This document shows positions 36,838-49,755 of a stretch of 64,000 nt of DNA, piece by piece. The stretch covers positions 7,896,501 to 7,960,500 of the forward strand of contig NC_062250.1 in the NCBI RefSeq assembly GCF_905475465.1. The letters run 5' to 3'. Under the pieces are notes generated by a model. The model saw only the letters and a list, made by a program, of their open reading frames with translations, was not told the origin of the DNA and ran no database searches. Source of the DNA: Pieris napi (taxonomy: Eukaryota; Arthropoda; Insecta; Lepidoptera; Pieridae). The translations under genes and the position numbers were made by a program. Every line of letters begins with the position of its first letter. Within the stretch, counting starts at the first letter, position 1.

Positions 36838-37568
36838 AGGTGGGAACTGACCAAAGTTACGATGTGTAATGTAGCATTCGCATCGAGCGTGTAACGCATC
36901 GAGCATGTTACGCTGTGTATTAAAATCGGCGTAACATGCTCGTCAAACGTCTGTGCTCCGCTTTCGCCGCCAGTGTTCACGAGGTGGCCGACAGCGAGGA
37001 CGCGTATCAAAGATACCAATCTTTGATTCTACGTAATTATTGTTTCATACAAATTAAGAAGAAGAAAAAACGTTACTGGAGATCAAACTTATTTAAAAAC
37101 AGAGGCATATGTGGTGGTTTGTCATTGATAGCAACTTTGAAAAACCAAATGATTACTGGACAGTATAAAAACTTTGTACGCATGTCTCCGATCGATTTTG
37201 AAGAACTGTTTAATTTATTTGCTCTGGATGAGCTGGGTTCCACAACACTTCCTCTTTTCTTCCATTTTATAGAAAAATACAGAGATTTTTCTTTGTTCCA
37301 CTCCATGTTTGATTGATTGACGTGTGATTAATCGCGACGCGCGTGCGCTCGGGACGACTTCTGACAAAGAGCGTACTAACCGAACCGCGTACCACTCAAA
37401 GGATTCGCCAAAAAACCGACAGCCGGGTGGAGCACTCAAAGCGAGCAACGAGCGGCTCGTTGCTCGCTGGTTTCCCCGTAACACGACGTACTGACTGCAC
37501 GAATGCTCGCTGTGTAACATTACATTACATGTTACATTACACCTCGTAACGTTGGTCAGTTCCCACCT
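36838..37568 (+). mobile_element. PIF/Harbinger deletion derivative, element 2
   Basis: Same termini as element 1, but 731 bp long and flanked by a perfect TTA duplication (36835-36837 and 37569-37571), the Harbinger target. An open frame of 126 codons (36936-37316) keeps more of the transposase N-terminus: a basic KKKKRYWRSNLFKNRG stretch and NFVRMSPIDFEELFNLFA. The HTH and DDE regions are lost and the frame ends in unrelated sequence. It is separated from element 1 by 14 bp. Confidence 0.88.
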
Positions 37569-38459
37569 TTACACGAATACACCCACGACGCATTCAAGTT
37601 TTCCAAACAAAAAAAATCTGTATGATAATTATATTTTTATAATAATATAATAGAAATGTGTGTATTGCAAATGTTGGATCTGAACATATATTAATAACAC
37701 TAATTGTTATAGTATACGTAGAAAATATTTTGATTATTTAAATAAATTTATGGTGGATGGTATAACTGTGTTCAATTAAAGAAATTATAATATTACTGCG
37801 TATAATTTCGGATACTATTAGCAAGTACTGAGTTGTAAGTACTTATTTGAAACGAAAACAAAAGGCTTTGTAAAAATTATATGTACACTCGTAAAGTTTT
37901 CATAATTTCATTCGAAAAAGCGGGCTTTATATAAATTATTAAAATGGTGAAAAGTATGTACAATTATATGTAAAATGATATTTGTGTAGGTTTATTGAAC
38001 CTTATTTCTCATACAATTTACGTTTGCACGCACTGTACACAAGAATACATTCAAAATCTTAAACCAAACAAATGAAAATATACCTCTAATGGTCTCCTAT
38101 ATACTTCTAGATACGTTTTAAAAACAATCATCTTTTTATCTACCCCTACAAAGCCAGGGTGGGTCGGTAGTAATATATTACACGCTCAAAAAGTATGTAG
38201 AGGGGTATCGCTAAAGCGTTAGATGCATTCAAACAATCTGGCATAAAACAACTTTATATGGTGTAAAACAAAAGCCTGCGCATCTCTGTAAATTTTCTTA
38301 TAAGCCCAACCTAAAATGCTTAGTACCCACTAACCTGATAGCTGGGATGAGAACTAGTCCATTGTGGAACGCACATGTCACTAACCTAACATAAGCCTAT
38401 ATATAAATTCTTATTAGTCCTACCTAGAATGCTTAGTGAGTAACCTAACACAAAATATA

Positions 38460-38690
38460 AAAAAGTGCAGATAGCCTGGCAATATTTAAATTTAGATTAA
38501 AAGACCATCTCCTGAGTGATCCCAGTTACCTGCATAAATGAAAGTCCACCCAAGTTTTACTTCAATAATTGATCCCTGAAGCTTAAGCACGACGTGATAA
38601 ATTGTATCTTTAGTAGTTAGTTAGTTCTCATGTAAGTGACTATTGTCTGTTATGAGAATAAATAAATGTCTTTTAACCTAACCTTTTGAA
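38460..38690 (+). mobile_element. LINE 3' end with C-terminal scrap
   Basis: A short frame reads FKFRLKDHLLSDPSYLHK and stops, a typical last segment of CR1/Jockey-type ORF2. About 150 bp of 3' UTR with AATAAATAAA near 38661 follows. Confidence 0.5.
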
Positions 38691-39324
38691 TAGTCCACCA
38701 TACATTTGTTATGAATGTACATTTTCTAAAGAAGACCTCAGTTTTCATGATTTACGTTGACGTTTTATTTAAAGCTTTGTGATAAATGTATATTTAATTT
38801 TCATAAAAAATAGTTAGGACACAATACAAAAGTGGAAAGATTTAAAGTTTGAAATCAGCTTTTGCTAAAAGCACAAGTCTAATTTATAGTTACTATATTA
38901 ACTAGGCTTTCCCAGTATAAATAGTCTTTGTAAAATAGTTATGATTATTAATGTATGATTTTTTAAAGTACTACAATACAGCTATAAATCTTCTCCCGCT
39001 CTCTGTTATACTTTGTACTAAACCCGAACCCGTACTTAACCTTATTTCATTCTGTAAATGGAAATGAATGCCGGATAAAGTTTGATGAAGCTTCCGGGAC
39101 TCGCGCAACTACAATGGACAACTTTTATTTTTGTTTAAATTTACAAGAAATTTCTTAATATTTTCTAAGCAGAGTTTTTCATTGACATTGACAACTAAAT
39201 ATTACATTCATTATTTTAGAAAATAAAAGGTTTAAATACAATATTGAAACTATAAACCGGTATTTTTTAATACCTTTAGTTTTTAAAGATATTGTAGCAA
39301 GATTACATACATGAAATTGTATTT

Positions 39325-39510
39325 TTTCTGGTATTGACCGTTCCAAAGGGTAGTGTTGACAACTGTCAACCCTGAGGTCGTAGGTTCGATCCCCGAGAAC
39401 TATCGCTCGTACGGTGAACCAAAACATCGTGAGGAAACATGCCACATCGTAATCTAAATACGCCGATATGTCCGACAGACACAAGGAATCACCTACAGGT
39501 CCCTGAAATA
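39325..39510 (+). mobile_element. tRNA-derived SINE
   Basis: Has CAAAGGGTAGTGTTGACAAC, a box-B-like GTAGGTTCGATCCCCG, then TACGGTGAACCAAAACATCG, TGAGGAAACATGCCACATCG and CCGACAGACACAAGGAATCA. It is the same family as 50460-50700 and 56760-57045. The anticodon region is not tRNA-like, so it is not called a tRNA. Confidence 0.65.
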
Positions 39511-40129
39511 AAAATTATCAAAGAAATGGATGCAATCTAAAGACAAGTTTCAGTCTTGTTTTTATTATTATTTTAATAAACCGTATAATAATAATAATCC
39601 GGTGGCGCTAAAACCCTTTAAGATTGAATTATTAGGCGTTGCAGTATTTCAATATTTTCCATTATTTTGCGTAGTTTTAGGCTTTCTAATCCGATGTAAG
39701 TGATAATTATAATATAGTAAGTAATTCATCATAATCTTTAACCAAGTTGTCTTGGCAAAAAAAAATGTTTATTTACACGATATATTTTGTTTATACGCTA
39801 TATCTTGTGTATAAAGAATATCGTATCACGAATATTAGTATTCAGTGAGCTGCTGCCCGCTCTTTTCAATTACCGCTTAGGTAGTAAATGCGTGACACAA
39901 CGAGATTTAAAATGGCTACATAAAACAGGTAATTTTGTTATATAAATCAGAATGTTATAATTACTTATCTCAGGCTTTGCTGACGCCGTAAGAGTTTTTG
40001 GAGTCTAATATTTTTTTAAAGTCTTTCTCGCCTAAGACAGAATCAAGACTTGCGTGCGTTGCGTGGTTTCCAAAATGTCAAAAAAGTATTGAATTTTTCT
40101 ATTCATCAATGTGGTCAAATATGCATTGA

Positions 40130-40205
40130 AATAAAATAAATTTTAAATAAAAATTTATTTATTCATAATGAAAACCATAAACACTTACGAACGTCAACAT
40201 TATAT
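40130..40205 (-). mobile_element. Short LINE-tail fragment
   Basis: TTTATTTATTCATAATGAAA, then ACACTTACGAACGTCAAC: the inverted extreme 3' end of the 8641 family. Confidence 0.4.
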
Positions 40206-40802
40206 CAGATTATATCATTACATATAAACATTATATAGTATTATATCAGATACTAGCAACATCTTAGGCATATATATATAATTTCATAAACGTTTCCCTT
40301 AAATATTTGTGTCGCTTAATCACAAATGCTTTATCGACATTTTTCCTTCTCAAGGTATACGACGAACCATTAAATTTTTCATACTAAATCATAGATCGTA
40401 GAATAATGATTTAAAGCTAATGTGTTCTTGACCAGGCTTCGTATGTAATAATTTACGAGCCCTCAAGCTCTACCGTCGCTTGCAGAGCTTTGAATATTAA
40501 CTTGCATTTAGAAGAGAATTTGTGGAACGTTCGTTCGTGTCAGCTTTTGGCTAGTCATAACCATCTCATTATAAGTATTGATGGAAATCTGGATTACGGT
40601 AACTTTTTAATAATGGCCTTAAATGTTTTATATATGTACGAGTATATATAAAACAGAGGCTTGATAAGTAAGCGATGAGTGTCGCGTCATGACAGATGGC
40701 TGCCATGCTGGTTTCTAGACCATTCCTATCGCTGTCGACCAAGCGCTCACAAGTAACAAAATCGTGCGTCTGCTCACTAAACGGACACTGTCTATATTAT
40801 AA

Positions 40803-41030
40803 TATACTAGTGGACCCGACAGACGTTGTCCTGCATGATATTTCAAGCAATTAGTAAAGCAAAGTATGAAAGTACTGACTGCAGCGCCATCTCGCGGGCT
40901 GATTTGTGAATCTAAACCATTCCCAGATCCCCTTGAACACACACAAAAAATTTCATCAAAATCGGTCCAGTTGTTTGAGAGAAGTTCAGTGACATACGCA
41001 CTCACAGAAGAATTATATATATAAAGATGT
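40803..41030 (+). mobile_element. RTE-like dispersed retroposon
   Basis: TATACTAGTGGACCCGACAG, ACGTTGTCCTGCATGATATT, a GCAGCGCCATCTCGCGGGCT block, then AAATCGGTCCAGTTGTTTGA and a TTATATATATAAAGATG end. It is a close relative of 49508-49755 and, inverted, 9090-9310. It is non-coding. Confidence 0.65.
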
Positions 41031-41789
41031 AACGTAACACGTTGTTAGATTATTGTAATCCTGTAGCCAAATGTATAAAAACCAAATGGTTAAAAGTCGT
41101 AAAACTGCATTTGTTATTTCTAGTAAAACGGTAAAAGCGAACACATTTGTGTACGCTGAAATGTATATGAAAATATATTCCTAGCATTCTTTATGAATTC
41201 ATTTTGAAGAAAAACGTGTTGTGTTTTATTTTTATTTAGCAAATAGCGCTTTGCTTTTGATGTTTTATTATTGTTTTACCTTTATATTATTATTTGACGG
41301 CGTCGGGACGGGACGACCGCATCGCCCTCTGATGAAATAACCTGTGACAAAGATTATTTATTTCACCAGTGCAAGCAGTTGCTTTCGGGCTTCAGACAAA
41401 TAGGCACTACCGGGGCAGTACCACTGTCTCACAGGATATCTCAGAAATCGATGCAATAGGGCCATCTTATTGTACTAGCGTTTCGTGCGGTGAGTGAGAT
41501 AAATATAACATAATATCGCATTTCCAAAATGTAACATTTTGCTAAATTTTGGAAATGCCAATTTTTTTGTGAGAGAGGTGACCCCTCAGTTCATAGGGAA
41601 AATTTATTAGCTAACTTACAATCCTAGGAATAGCAGAACCTAGGACGTACTATGGAATGGTAAAAGTTTTGTGTTTACAAATAGTTCCGGTCGTCTTCGT
41701 TCTTTTTCATTGATTTTGACTGTGGTTTAATGTTACTTTTAATTGATTACTTATTTCCTGTCCTACATATAAAATTAAGTGTCGACTTT

Positions 41790-42049
41790 GGGAGCGTTCA
41801 AGTATTACGTCTCGTTTTGGAGATTATTGACCCTCCCCCCAGGTAACGCGCAGTAACGTTTTTCTGCACCCAAGTATAAACGTTTCGTAACCACCTAGTG
41901 ACTTTTTATACCTAAAAGTTACCATTATGTAGTGTAAAGTACTGGAAAGTCTAAAATAATATTAACAATAACGCGTAATTGAATCCCCGCCCCGTATCGT
42001 AACGTTTTACAAAAGGACAAAATTCTTTACGTAATACTTAAACGCTCCC
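41790..42049. mobile_element. 260-bp MITE with GGGAGCGTT termini
   Basis: Begins GGGAGCGTTCAAGTATTACG and ends CGTAATACTTAAACGCTCCC, 20 of 21 terminal bases being complementary. It is flanked by TTT on both sides, which may be the target duplication. The interior has CCCTCCCCCCAGG and a paired CCCCGCCCCG region. There is no coding frame. Confidence 0.8.
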
Positions 42050-42969
42050 TTTCGCAGAATCGAGATAATTATAAGATCTATGACGGAAAGCATGCAAAAC
42101 TCGCGCGCAAGCACAGAGTAAAGGATGTTATTTTGTATAGTAATAGACTGAATTGATGAAAAAAATACAAAGAATTAGCAGTACAATTGGATAGTTAATA
42201 TAAAGTAGTTAAATAAATGTAAAAAACGATATTACAATAAATAAAAGACTTTTAAATAAATTAACATATAACCGCACATTTTTCTCCCACAAAAATAAAT
42301 CAAAGTATTCAATAGTGAGACCGTAAGTCCCATAGCAATCACATTTGCGGGAGCCACAGGTCTCGGCGGCCATCACGAGACGGCAGCTAAATCGTTGGAT
42401 TACGAGTAAATCGGAGGCATTACGTAATGACTGCATAATGAAACGTGAGACCTAATGGATTAACTTACGCATGTCTCAACACAATAATACATAATATTAT
42501 AAAGCAAGAAAGAAGTACTTTTGTACATTAAAATTTTTGCATTTGTTTTGGATCATTTATCAAAGCACACAAGGTGACATATAGACCAATCCAAGTGCAG
42601 TTTTGACTCGCCGTAAATGACGGTATTTGTATAAACATGACGGTAATATATTATATTAAAAATACATTATGTACTATAATTTTAAACTAAATAGATATTA
42701 TGGGGATAGAATACTTAAATAGTTGTGTTAATAACTAGTGTAATGTAATAATCTAAAATTTTAAAGAACTTTATTTCTCATTACAATTTTTTTACGTGAG
42801 AACCTAAATAATATATGAACGTCTTGCACGTCGCCATCAGATTGCCATCCTTATGTTAGTCTTCTAGGCTCATTCTGATGTGTATCTGCCCTTCTAAATT
42901 TAATAAACACGTTAAAATTTCGATCTTAAAAACTGTTGCCAATATTGAATGACATCTTTCCATTTATAT

Positions 42970-43345
42970 ATTACTAGCCGTTTCGCGCCCGCTTTGCTGG
43001 ACGAATTAAAATAAATTTTATGTTTCATTATTTTATTTTTTTTTCATATTTTTATTATTCTTCTTTTTAACTTCCCGCTAAGAAAATTGAAATATTTCGA
43101 AAATCGAGTTTTTAACAGATGTTGACGTTTAGAGGTTCTAGGAAGCCTCCCCGAATGTTTCCGCGGTGAAGTCCGTATGGATAAATTTTCATAAAAGTAA
43201 AACAGCAATAAAAAATTTAATTGTTGGAATTTAATAAATAAATAGCCATAAACCATCTAGGAAAAATTTCGATACGATCAGTGGTTTAGGCGTGATTGAG
43301 CCTCAAACGAACACCATTTTCATTATATATATATAGATATGAGCT
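42970..43345. repeat. Decayed dispersed repeat
   Basis: Starts TTACTAGCCGTTTCGCGCCC, GCTTTGCTGGACG, continues through TTAACTTCCCGCTAAGAAAA and GTTTCCGCGGTGAAGTCCGT, and ends ACACCATTTTCATTATATAT. This head and tail combination is common among insect interspersed repeats. The class is not resolved, and the 70-codon minus frame inside is not a gene. Confidence 0.45.
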
Positions 43346-44616
43346 ACCCAATAAAGATAAGGATGAATTCTCACGAGTAGCTATGTGTCAACCAACTCTA
43401 AGACACCAACACCATAATTTATATGCGATTTTTAAAATAGTGAAATTTAGTTTCACAGGTCAGTAAAAGTTGCATGATAAATTCTCTACATAAAGAATTT
43501 TTAACTTACCTCGGGGCGGGTTTGCTGTCTGTGAGCGGAATCCTGAAGTTATTCGTGCGGTCTCATCCTAAGCATATTTCTGAAAGTATTTTACTTGTCT
43601 TTTACTCAGTTGTCTAGTGAAACGCTGGAGTGATAATTCAAATATTATCTCTCTATAGTCTCAAGTTCAAATCACGGTTCTAAAAGGCTGGTAAATTAAC
43701 CCTTGCAGATTCTGTACGAAAAATAGCTGCGGGTATAATAGTTTGGGATATTTTAAATTATTTTAAGTTTGATAATTGCTTATTGTATGTATATATATAC
43801 TATACCTACCACTTAAATAATTATAACCTATTACCGACTCAAATCGTGAACCCGCAAGCAGTTTACCTCTTTAGAGCATTCCCTGTTTTACACATATAAT
43901 TTAATTCTAAGATAAGTAAAATATTGAAAAATCTTTACACGCTCCGATTATTTCCCTTCCTTCCTTGCTTCCTCCAGTCCCGTCTTAAATATTAATAATA
44001 TTCTATATTGTATTATTTAAGTTATTATTATTATATTAATAATACATTTGATCGGATAAGTACAAAATTTTTGGGGCTCTGACTGTGTTTATGTTAAAAC
44101 TTTTTAACAAACAGTTTTACAGTCTTCTGTGTCTATACAAAGTTATTGTACCAGTAAATGAATATCGCTTTAAGAAAGAAAAATGTATCGGTTAACCGAA
44201 CGGCGCACCACTCCAAAGTGAATCACATTAGTTAATACTGTAATACTGGCTATTGTATCGCGATTTTGGGTAAAACACTTAAGTTATTTAAGTAGATATT
44301 AAATATAATTGAAAAGGATCTTTTAGCCCATAGCCATAAGTTATACAAGTAAATTATGAAACAATAGCATGGACGCGTCGAGTTTCGAGCACAATAATAA
44401 GTTTTAATGGGCCCTCGAGGCCTCGACGCCACAGATGTTAAGCTTTCTGCAAACACGAAAATGTTATGTCCTCGTCCACTGAAAAATCATATAGGCGCAC
44501 ATTATCTCCATCGGATGCAAAAATATTTCATATTCATATCACGTCGACGATTTAATGGGCAATGGAACAAAGTAAAAAATAAAAGAAAAATACGTAAAGG
44601 CGGTAATAGAGTCCAG

Positions 44617-44857
44617 CCCTGCGATTCTGTAACTCACTTCACGCACTCACACAGCGGTTTTCGCATCGGCGGTCTCTCTCAAATTAGTCGTGAAGCAGTC
44701 ATTTTATGATTTGGCATTCTGAAAAGGTGGGAGCTTGTACTTTATTGTTTATCAGAATGCCAAATCATAAAATGACTGCTTCAAAACTGATTTGAGAGAG
44801 ACCGCCGATGCGAAAACCGCTGTGTGAGCTCGTGAAGTGAGTTACAGAATCGCAGGG
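44617..44857. mobile_element. Foldback MITE, copy C
   Basis: A full-length 241-bp copy with the same ends and loop orientation as copy A, flanked by CAG on both sides. The arms pair over about 100 bp with only scattered mismatches. Chance frames on either strand run through it. Confidence 0.88.
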
Positions 44858-46139
44858 CAGGAAAGACATGTGAAGTGATGGAAGGATGTCGAAATAATGG
44901 GGTAAAGAAGCCTTTATCGAGGGACAAGGTGGGAATTAGTTGTAATAGTAAGTCATAAACGTAATAAACCAAATTCTGAAATTTTTCGGAACGTTCACCT
45001 TTACACAGGTTTGAATATGAGACGTCGCGGAATAAATCGGATAAATATAAAGCTGCTCATATACACCCTCACGTAAATACACCCTAATGAGGTATAGTTA
45101 GTTAAATGTATTTTAACTATTTTTTTTCTTTCCTATGATTTTAAAACATTTAAACATCCTTTTTATATATAATGTATATTCCATCTTTAGCTATATTTTA
45201 AGATAGCTGTAGTATTAGGAAACAAAAAAATATTTATTGAAATATTTAGATAATTTGGTAATTTGTATGAGAGTGCATTTGTATTTGTATTCATCATTCA
45301 GGCTTCTTAAAGTGTTTAACATGGAGTTTTTAATTAAAGATTCGGATCAAACGTTACTCTGTCTGCGGATGACCTTTGCATTGGACCAGCTCCAACCAAA
45401 AAACTCGTCTAACTTACGCTCGTGAAGTGAAAGTGCTTTAAGAGATTTAAAACGCTTCGTTTCAGCTACGTATACGTAAGATAAGCAGTGATAAGTTGCA
45501 CCAATGTATATAATTGCAGAAAAAAGAAGGACGATCACTGGACATAATACACAACACTTTATATTTTATTCATAGCGTTTAATTTAATCTTGATGTAGGA
45601 TAAATATTCTTTTTTGCGTCAAGATAAATGAACATAGTGGCTACAGTGTGAAACTATTTGAATAATTTTGAACAAGTTCCATTAAACTTAGTTGTAACGG
45701 CGAGTTGAACGGAAACTACTGTTATAGTTAATTGAATCCCTTCAGGCAACGGCTAAATTTCTTAACTGAAGTAAATTTACATAAATAAAAATGAAGCAAT
45801 TCCGCAAAGAGAATTCAGTAAAATTATTATATATACACACTATGATTGAAAACTAATCAAGAATTTCTAACTATACTTATGGGCTTAATAGCTAACTTAT
45901 AACCCCCACTAGAGGCTTTTGAGCTTTTCTGTCACAAAGGATTAGTGTTTCGCCCAGAATCGAATTTATGAGATGAAGATACGAGATTACAACCGCAACT
46001 GCTTCTGTAGTGACGGGATTTAATTTTAACATCTGATGGGTGAAAACATCGTGTTTTTTCACCCACTTACCTACAATAAAAAAAATACTGCAGAAATCTG
46101 ATGCCTGTAAACTTCTTAGAGATAGAGATACGCGCAATA

Positions 46140-46280
46140 CCTCTTTGTGGAATTAGTTGCCAGTAGCCGTATTTCCAATCCGATACGACTTACAGGCCTA
46201 GAAAAGCATACCATTCGCTGAAAGGTCGACAACACACCCGCTAGCGGTGACGGTTGTCACTTTATTCAAAGTTACCTGCT
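46140..46280 (+). mobile_element. Decayed Jockey/CR1-type LINE 3' end
   Basis: CTTTGTGGAATTAGTTGCCA, GTATTTCCAATCCGATACG, and GTCACTTTATTCAAAGTTAC correspond in order to the 13310 family's LWNxLP-VFP-DL segment, but with many changes. Confidence 0.45.
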
Positions 46281-47219
46281 GCCTTGCCTCATAAAAAAAC
46301 TAATTTAGGTAAAAAAAAATCAGCATTTCATCCATAAAACTACTGAGCATTGCCAAAAGGTAAAAGGTATAGAAGATTGGTTCACATTTTACGAGGGAAC
46401 GTTGATGAGTTGACAATCTTACTAACATAAAGCTAAACTTGTAGAAATAAGTATCCTTTTACGACTGTGTAAAACTGTTGCCTTGATAAAATGTAATAGA
46501 GTTTAAAAATTATCGCCCACGTTTATATAGAATCTACATTGTTTGTGTGACTTTGAGAGGTTTCTTCCTTAAGACAAAAGAATGGAATAGTTATATCAAA
46601 AACTATTAATAGACCAGCAATGTTCATATAAAAAAATATACCGAAAATTTTGGCTATAGTGGCGTCAGTGCAAGCAAAAATCCATGATATTATTTAATCG
46701 CAGCTTTGCTAAAACTTATTTCAAATCTTTACAACATTAACAATTTACATACATATTTCGGAACCAAATCATGATCTTGAATTGAAAGCGTAGATATCAT
46801 TAAAACAAATCAATGTTTGTACTCTCTGCTATAGATGATGCTATACTTAAAGTTATAGCAACAAATTCTACTAATTATACTTTAGTTGTCTCGTGTTATA
46901 GGTAGTAGTTTTTTTTTGTGTGTAAAACTTGTGGAAGACGTGTTGGTGTTTATAATCAATATAACGACTGCTTATTAATCGTCGCACTTGATTTGTTTCA
47001 TCTTGTAAGTGATAGCTCTCCTGTGCCATTTTTAAAAATAGACCGTGTTCTTGTGTGATAAATTACAATGCATTTTTTGTTTTTATTTTCCGATTTAATT
47101 TGCACCAATTTACTACGTATATAAATAAGTAATTTTTCGCTTTTCAATACTGTTATATATAATATGTCAACATATTAACGCGTACATTGTCATGGTTGTA
47201 CTTGATATGTTTCTCCTAA

Positions 47220-47285
47220 AGAAATCCTCTGGCATTGAAAGTATCCATGGGCGGCAGTATCAGTTAACATCAGGTGAGCCTATTA
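47220..47285 (+). mobile_element. Jockey/CR1-type LINE scrap
   Basis: CCTCTGGCATTGAAAGTATC, CATGGGCGGCAGTATCAGTT and AACATCAGGTGAGCC match the tail of the 13310 family. Confidence 0.55.
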
Positions 47286-47869
47286 TATATCCCCATATAT
47301 ATTATATTTCCCCATGTTATAAGAAGAATGCTAAAAAACTTTTATTTCTTAATATAACTTTGAATGAGCTACATATAAATAGCTATCACTTACGTTCTAA
47401 ATATATCTACTCTGTAGCCTAGCAACTAAGCGTGGGGTACTTCGGTGCTTCGTTCATTATTTTGTTAGTAAGTTCTTCGTAGTTATTTTCGTCTAGGACA
47501 TGCCCCATATTTTCTATTAACGTAGAGGAAAATGTTAATTGCAATTAGGCAATGAGAGAAAAACAATTACAGCTTGTCATTCATTTTCACTAAATGTCTC
47601 GTTTGCAAACATTAAGGGGACTGAACTTAACTAAAAGTCACTCCGGTAATTAGAGAGAAATTTAATACCTTAAATAGTTTTCCTTAATTCCATTCTATTT
47701 CAGGAATAAGCCTTTGCTATACAATATGAACAGACAAGATTCGCGCCTTGTGCGATTATGACGTATACTTATTATACAACTGGTCATGTGACGCCATAGC
47801 TGTGAGATGAAGCAATTTTTATCAAATTAAATTTTCATTTAATTACGACTCAGTTGCGCCAAACTTTTT

Positions 47870-47970
47870 AAAAAGTTGTATGCACTTTGTAAAAAGTGGA
47901 GTGCAGAGTTGGCCAGTTCTTCTCGCCTGCTCTACGCCCTTGTTTTGGGAACCGATAGTAAATTAGTGTA
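47870..47970 (+). mobile_element. LINE-type 3' end fragment
   Basis: AAAAAGTGGAGTGCAGAGTT, GGCCAGTTCTTCTCGCCTGC, TCTACGCCCTTGTTTTGGGA: the same block as 8661-8730, more diverged. Confidence 0.5.
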
Positions 47971-49507
47971 TTTTCGTGATTTTCTATTATTTATATTAGA
48001 ACTAGATTCTATATTTTGTGTATAAGAACAATGAGTATAATTGGTAGACGTTGTCTCGTATACATGCCTTAAACGAAAGTAAAATATTTTGTCTCAATAT
48101 TTTTTGCTCAAGTCAATAAAACATAAAAAGTATGTAATCGTTATTCTAAACCATTCGCGAATACACTAGGATATACACAAAATTTTCGAAGGAGTTTTAT
48201 AACAAACAAAGAAATAGAAGATTTATAAATATGAAGATTGCATATAAAAAGTATTTAAAAAATAATTGTATTGTTACTGTGACGCCTGAGTTAATAGATA
48301 AGAATTTGAAGGTAATGTCAAAGACTGAGTACATAAACGTACAATGAGCGAATTGGAAGCCAAACATAATCTTTTCAAAACAAATGCTTAATATTCCATA
48401 CGTTTTTAGGTTGGCATCTTGATGCAATAACAACGTGAGGACAGACGGACGTGTAATTTCCCACGAGGCTACCCTTCTATGTAATTATTGTAAGAAACTA
48501 AAACTGTCCTCTTCTGTTAGTATTGGGTGAGAATTGTTTAGGTTAGTGGGTAAATTGTCATAGATAACAAGCGTGTGGACGTGGTTACCCTATTTCAAAC
48601 TCAATAGCAAATTCAAATTGTAGTTAACCTTTGTGCTCTGTGCTTTTACCGCGTTTGATCGACAAGTCTTTGCGTCATCCCGTTTAAATTTATTAGGATA
48701 AAAATTGATGCAGTGTTTGCAAAAACAAAATTGAAATCCTTCTAGAACATGCCTGTGAACTTTACAAAGAATATTATACGTGAATTAAATAAAATAAATA
48801 GTAGGTATTTTGTTATTCTGTTCAGTGTAATACTCACAGCAAATTTTTTAATTTGCTACAGACTGTGAAAGTTGCTTGTGACTTACGTCCTAATTAATAT
48901 TAGTAATAGAAACTCTTTGGTCATAACTTCTTGGAAATAGAATGTTCTACCTGGGGGCCCACCATGAGCTTTTATTGCGAGCCTATTGACAACCTACAAC
49001 TGAACTCCATCGTTTATTCATCTTCTGTGTTCTACATCGTTAATTTAGGAACCTAAACTTATTAGCATCACATAGTTTTAACAAAGCTTGTGGTGCCCGC
49101 ATCGTGTATGATGTAATTATCGATATTTTAATGTTTAAGATAGGTACGTCATTTTGAATTCGATTTGAAATTACGATTCGATTCGAAAAAATATTTCCTT
49201 CTAACTATTTCTTCAATATAATTCGAATCTCAAATCTGTGATACATATTGGCACTATTATCAAGTAATACAGAGTTCGTGCCGCCAACTCAATTTCACGG
49301 CTCTGGGCGCCTTCGGACAGAGTCTTTGAGGCCGAGAGAATGTTTTCCGATATCAAATAGGTTAGGTGACCCGTGTGTATGGAGAATTGTGTGATATTAA
49401 CGTGCTTTGTTGGGGAATGGCTACAGTAATGGCATTATCCAATCTATATTTTATACTTTGTCATTCTATTCACATGTGACAGCGTAGTAGTTGAATTATA
49501 TAGATAT

Positions 49508-49755
49508 ACTAGCGGACCCGACAGACGTTGTCCGGCACGATATTTCAAGCGATTAGGATATTAAACAAAGTATGAAAGTCGGTACTTTCATACTTTGTTA
49601 TGCAGCTGCCGCATACTGCAGCGCCATGTGCCGGGCTGATATGTGAATCTAAAGTATGGTTTCAGGGCGCCACCCAAACATACAAAAAAACTCAATCAAA
49701 TCGGTCCAGCCGTTTAGGAGTTCCGCGACATACACACGTACAGTAGAATTATACA
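49508..49755 (+). mobile_element. RTE-like dispersed retroposon with internal hairpin
   Basis: Matches 40803-41030 from ACTAGCGGACCCGACAGACG to AATCGGTCCAGCCGTTTAGG and ATACACACGTACAGTAGAAT. Unlike its relatives it contains a perfect 14-bp inverted repeat, CAAAGTATGAAAGT / ACTTTCATACTTTG, at 49566-49597, apparently a local inverted duplication. Confidence 0.65.

Larger units (their letters stand above)
37569..44616. other. Repeat-rich intergenic DNA, no supported gene
   Basis: Contents listed separately are LINE tails (38460-38690, 40130-40205), a SINE (39325-39510), RTE-like retroposon (40803-41030), a 260-bp MITE (41790-42049) and a decayed repeat (42970-43345). Stretches 37572-38460, 38691-39325, 39511-40130, 41031-41789, 42050-42970 and 43346-44616 hold no exon chain I can support. 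A SINE-like scrap with AGTTCAAATCACGGTTC is near 43665-43685. Open frames at 39179, 40715, 42209, 43044, 44250 and 44407 mostly read through repeats. Confidence 0.5.

Noticed and set aside
37215..37520. Minus-strand 101-codon frame in Harbinger element 2
   Set aside because: It runs through the element's non-coding end and repeats in element 1. The transposase remnant is on the plus strand.
39360..39380. tRNA-like box B (GTAGGTTCGATCCCCG)
   Set aside because: The downstream sequence is SINE body and no complete cloverleaf forms, so it is not a tRNA gene.
44407..44709. 100-codon plus-strand frame
   Set aside because: Its last third is the arm of foldback MITE copy C, and the rest has no recognisable domain.
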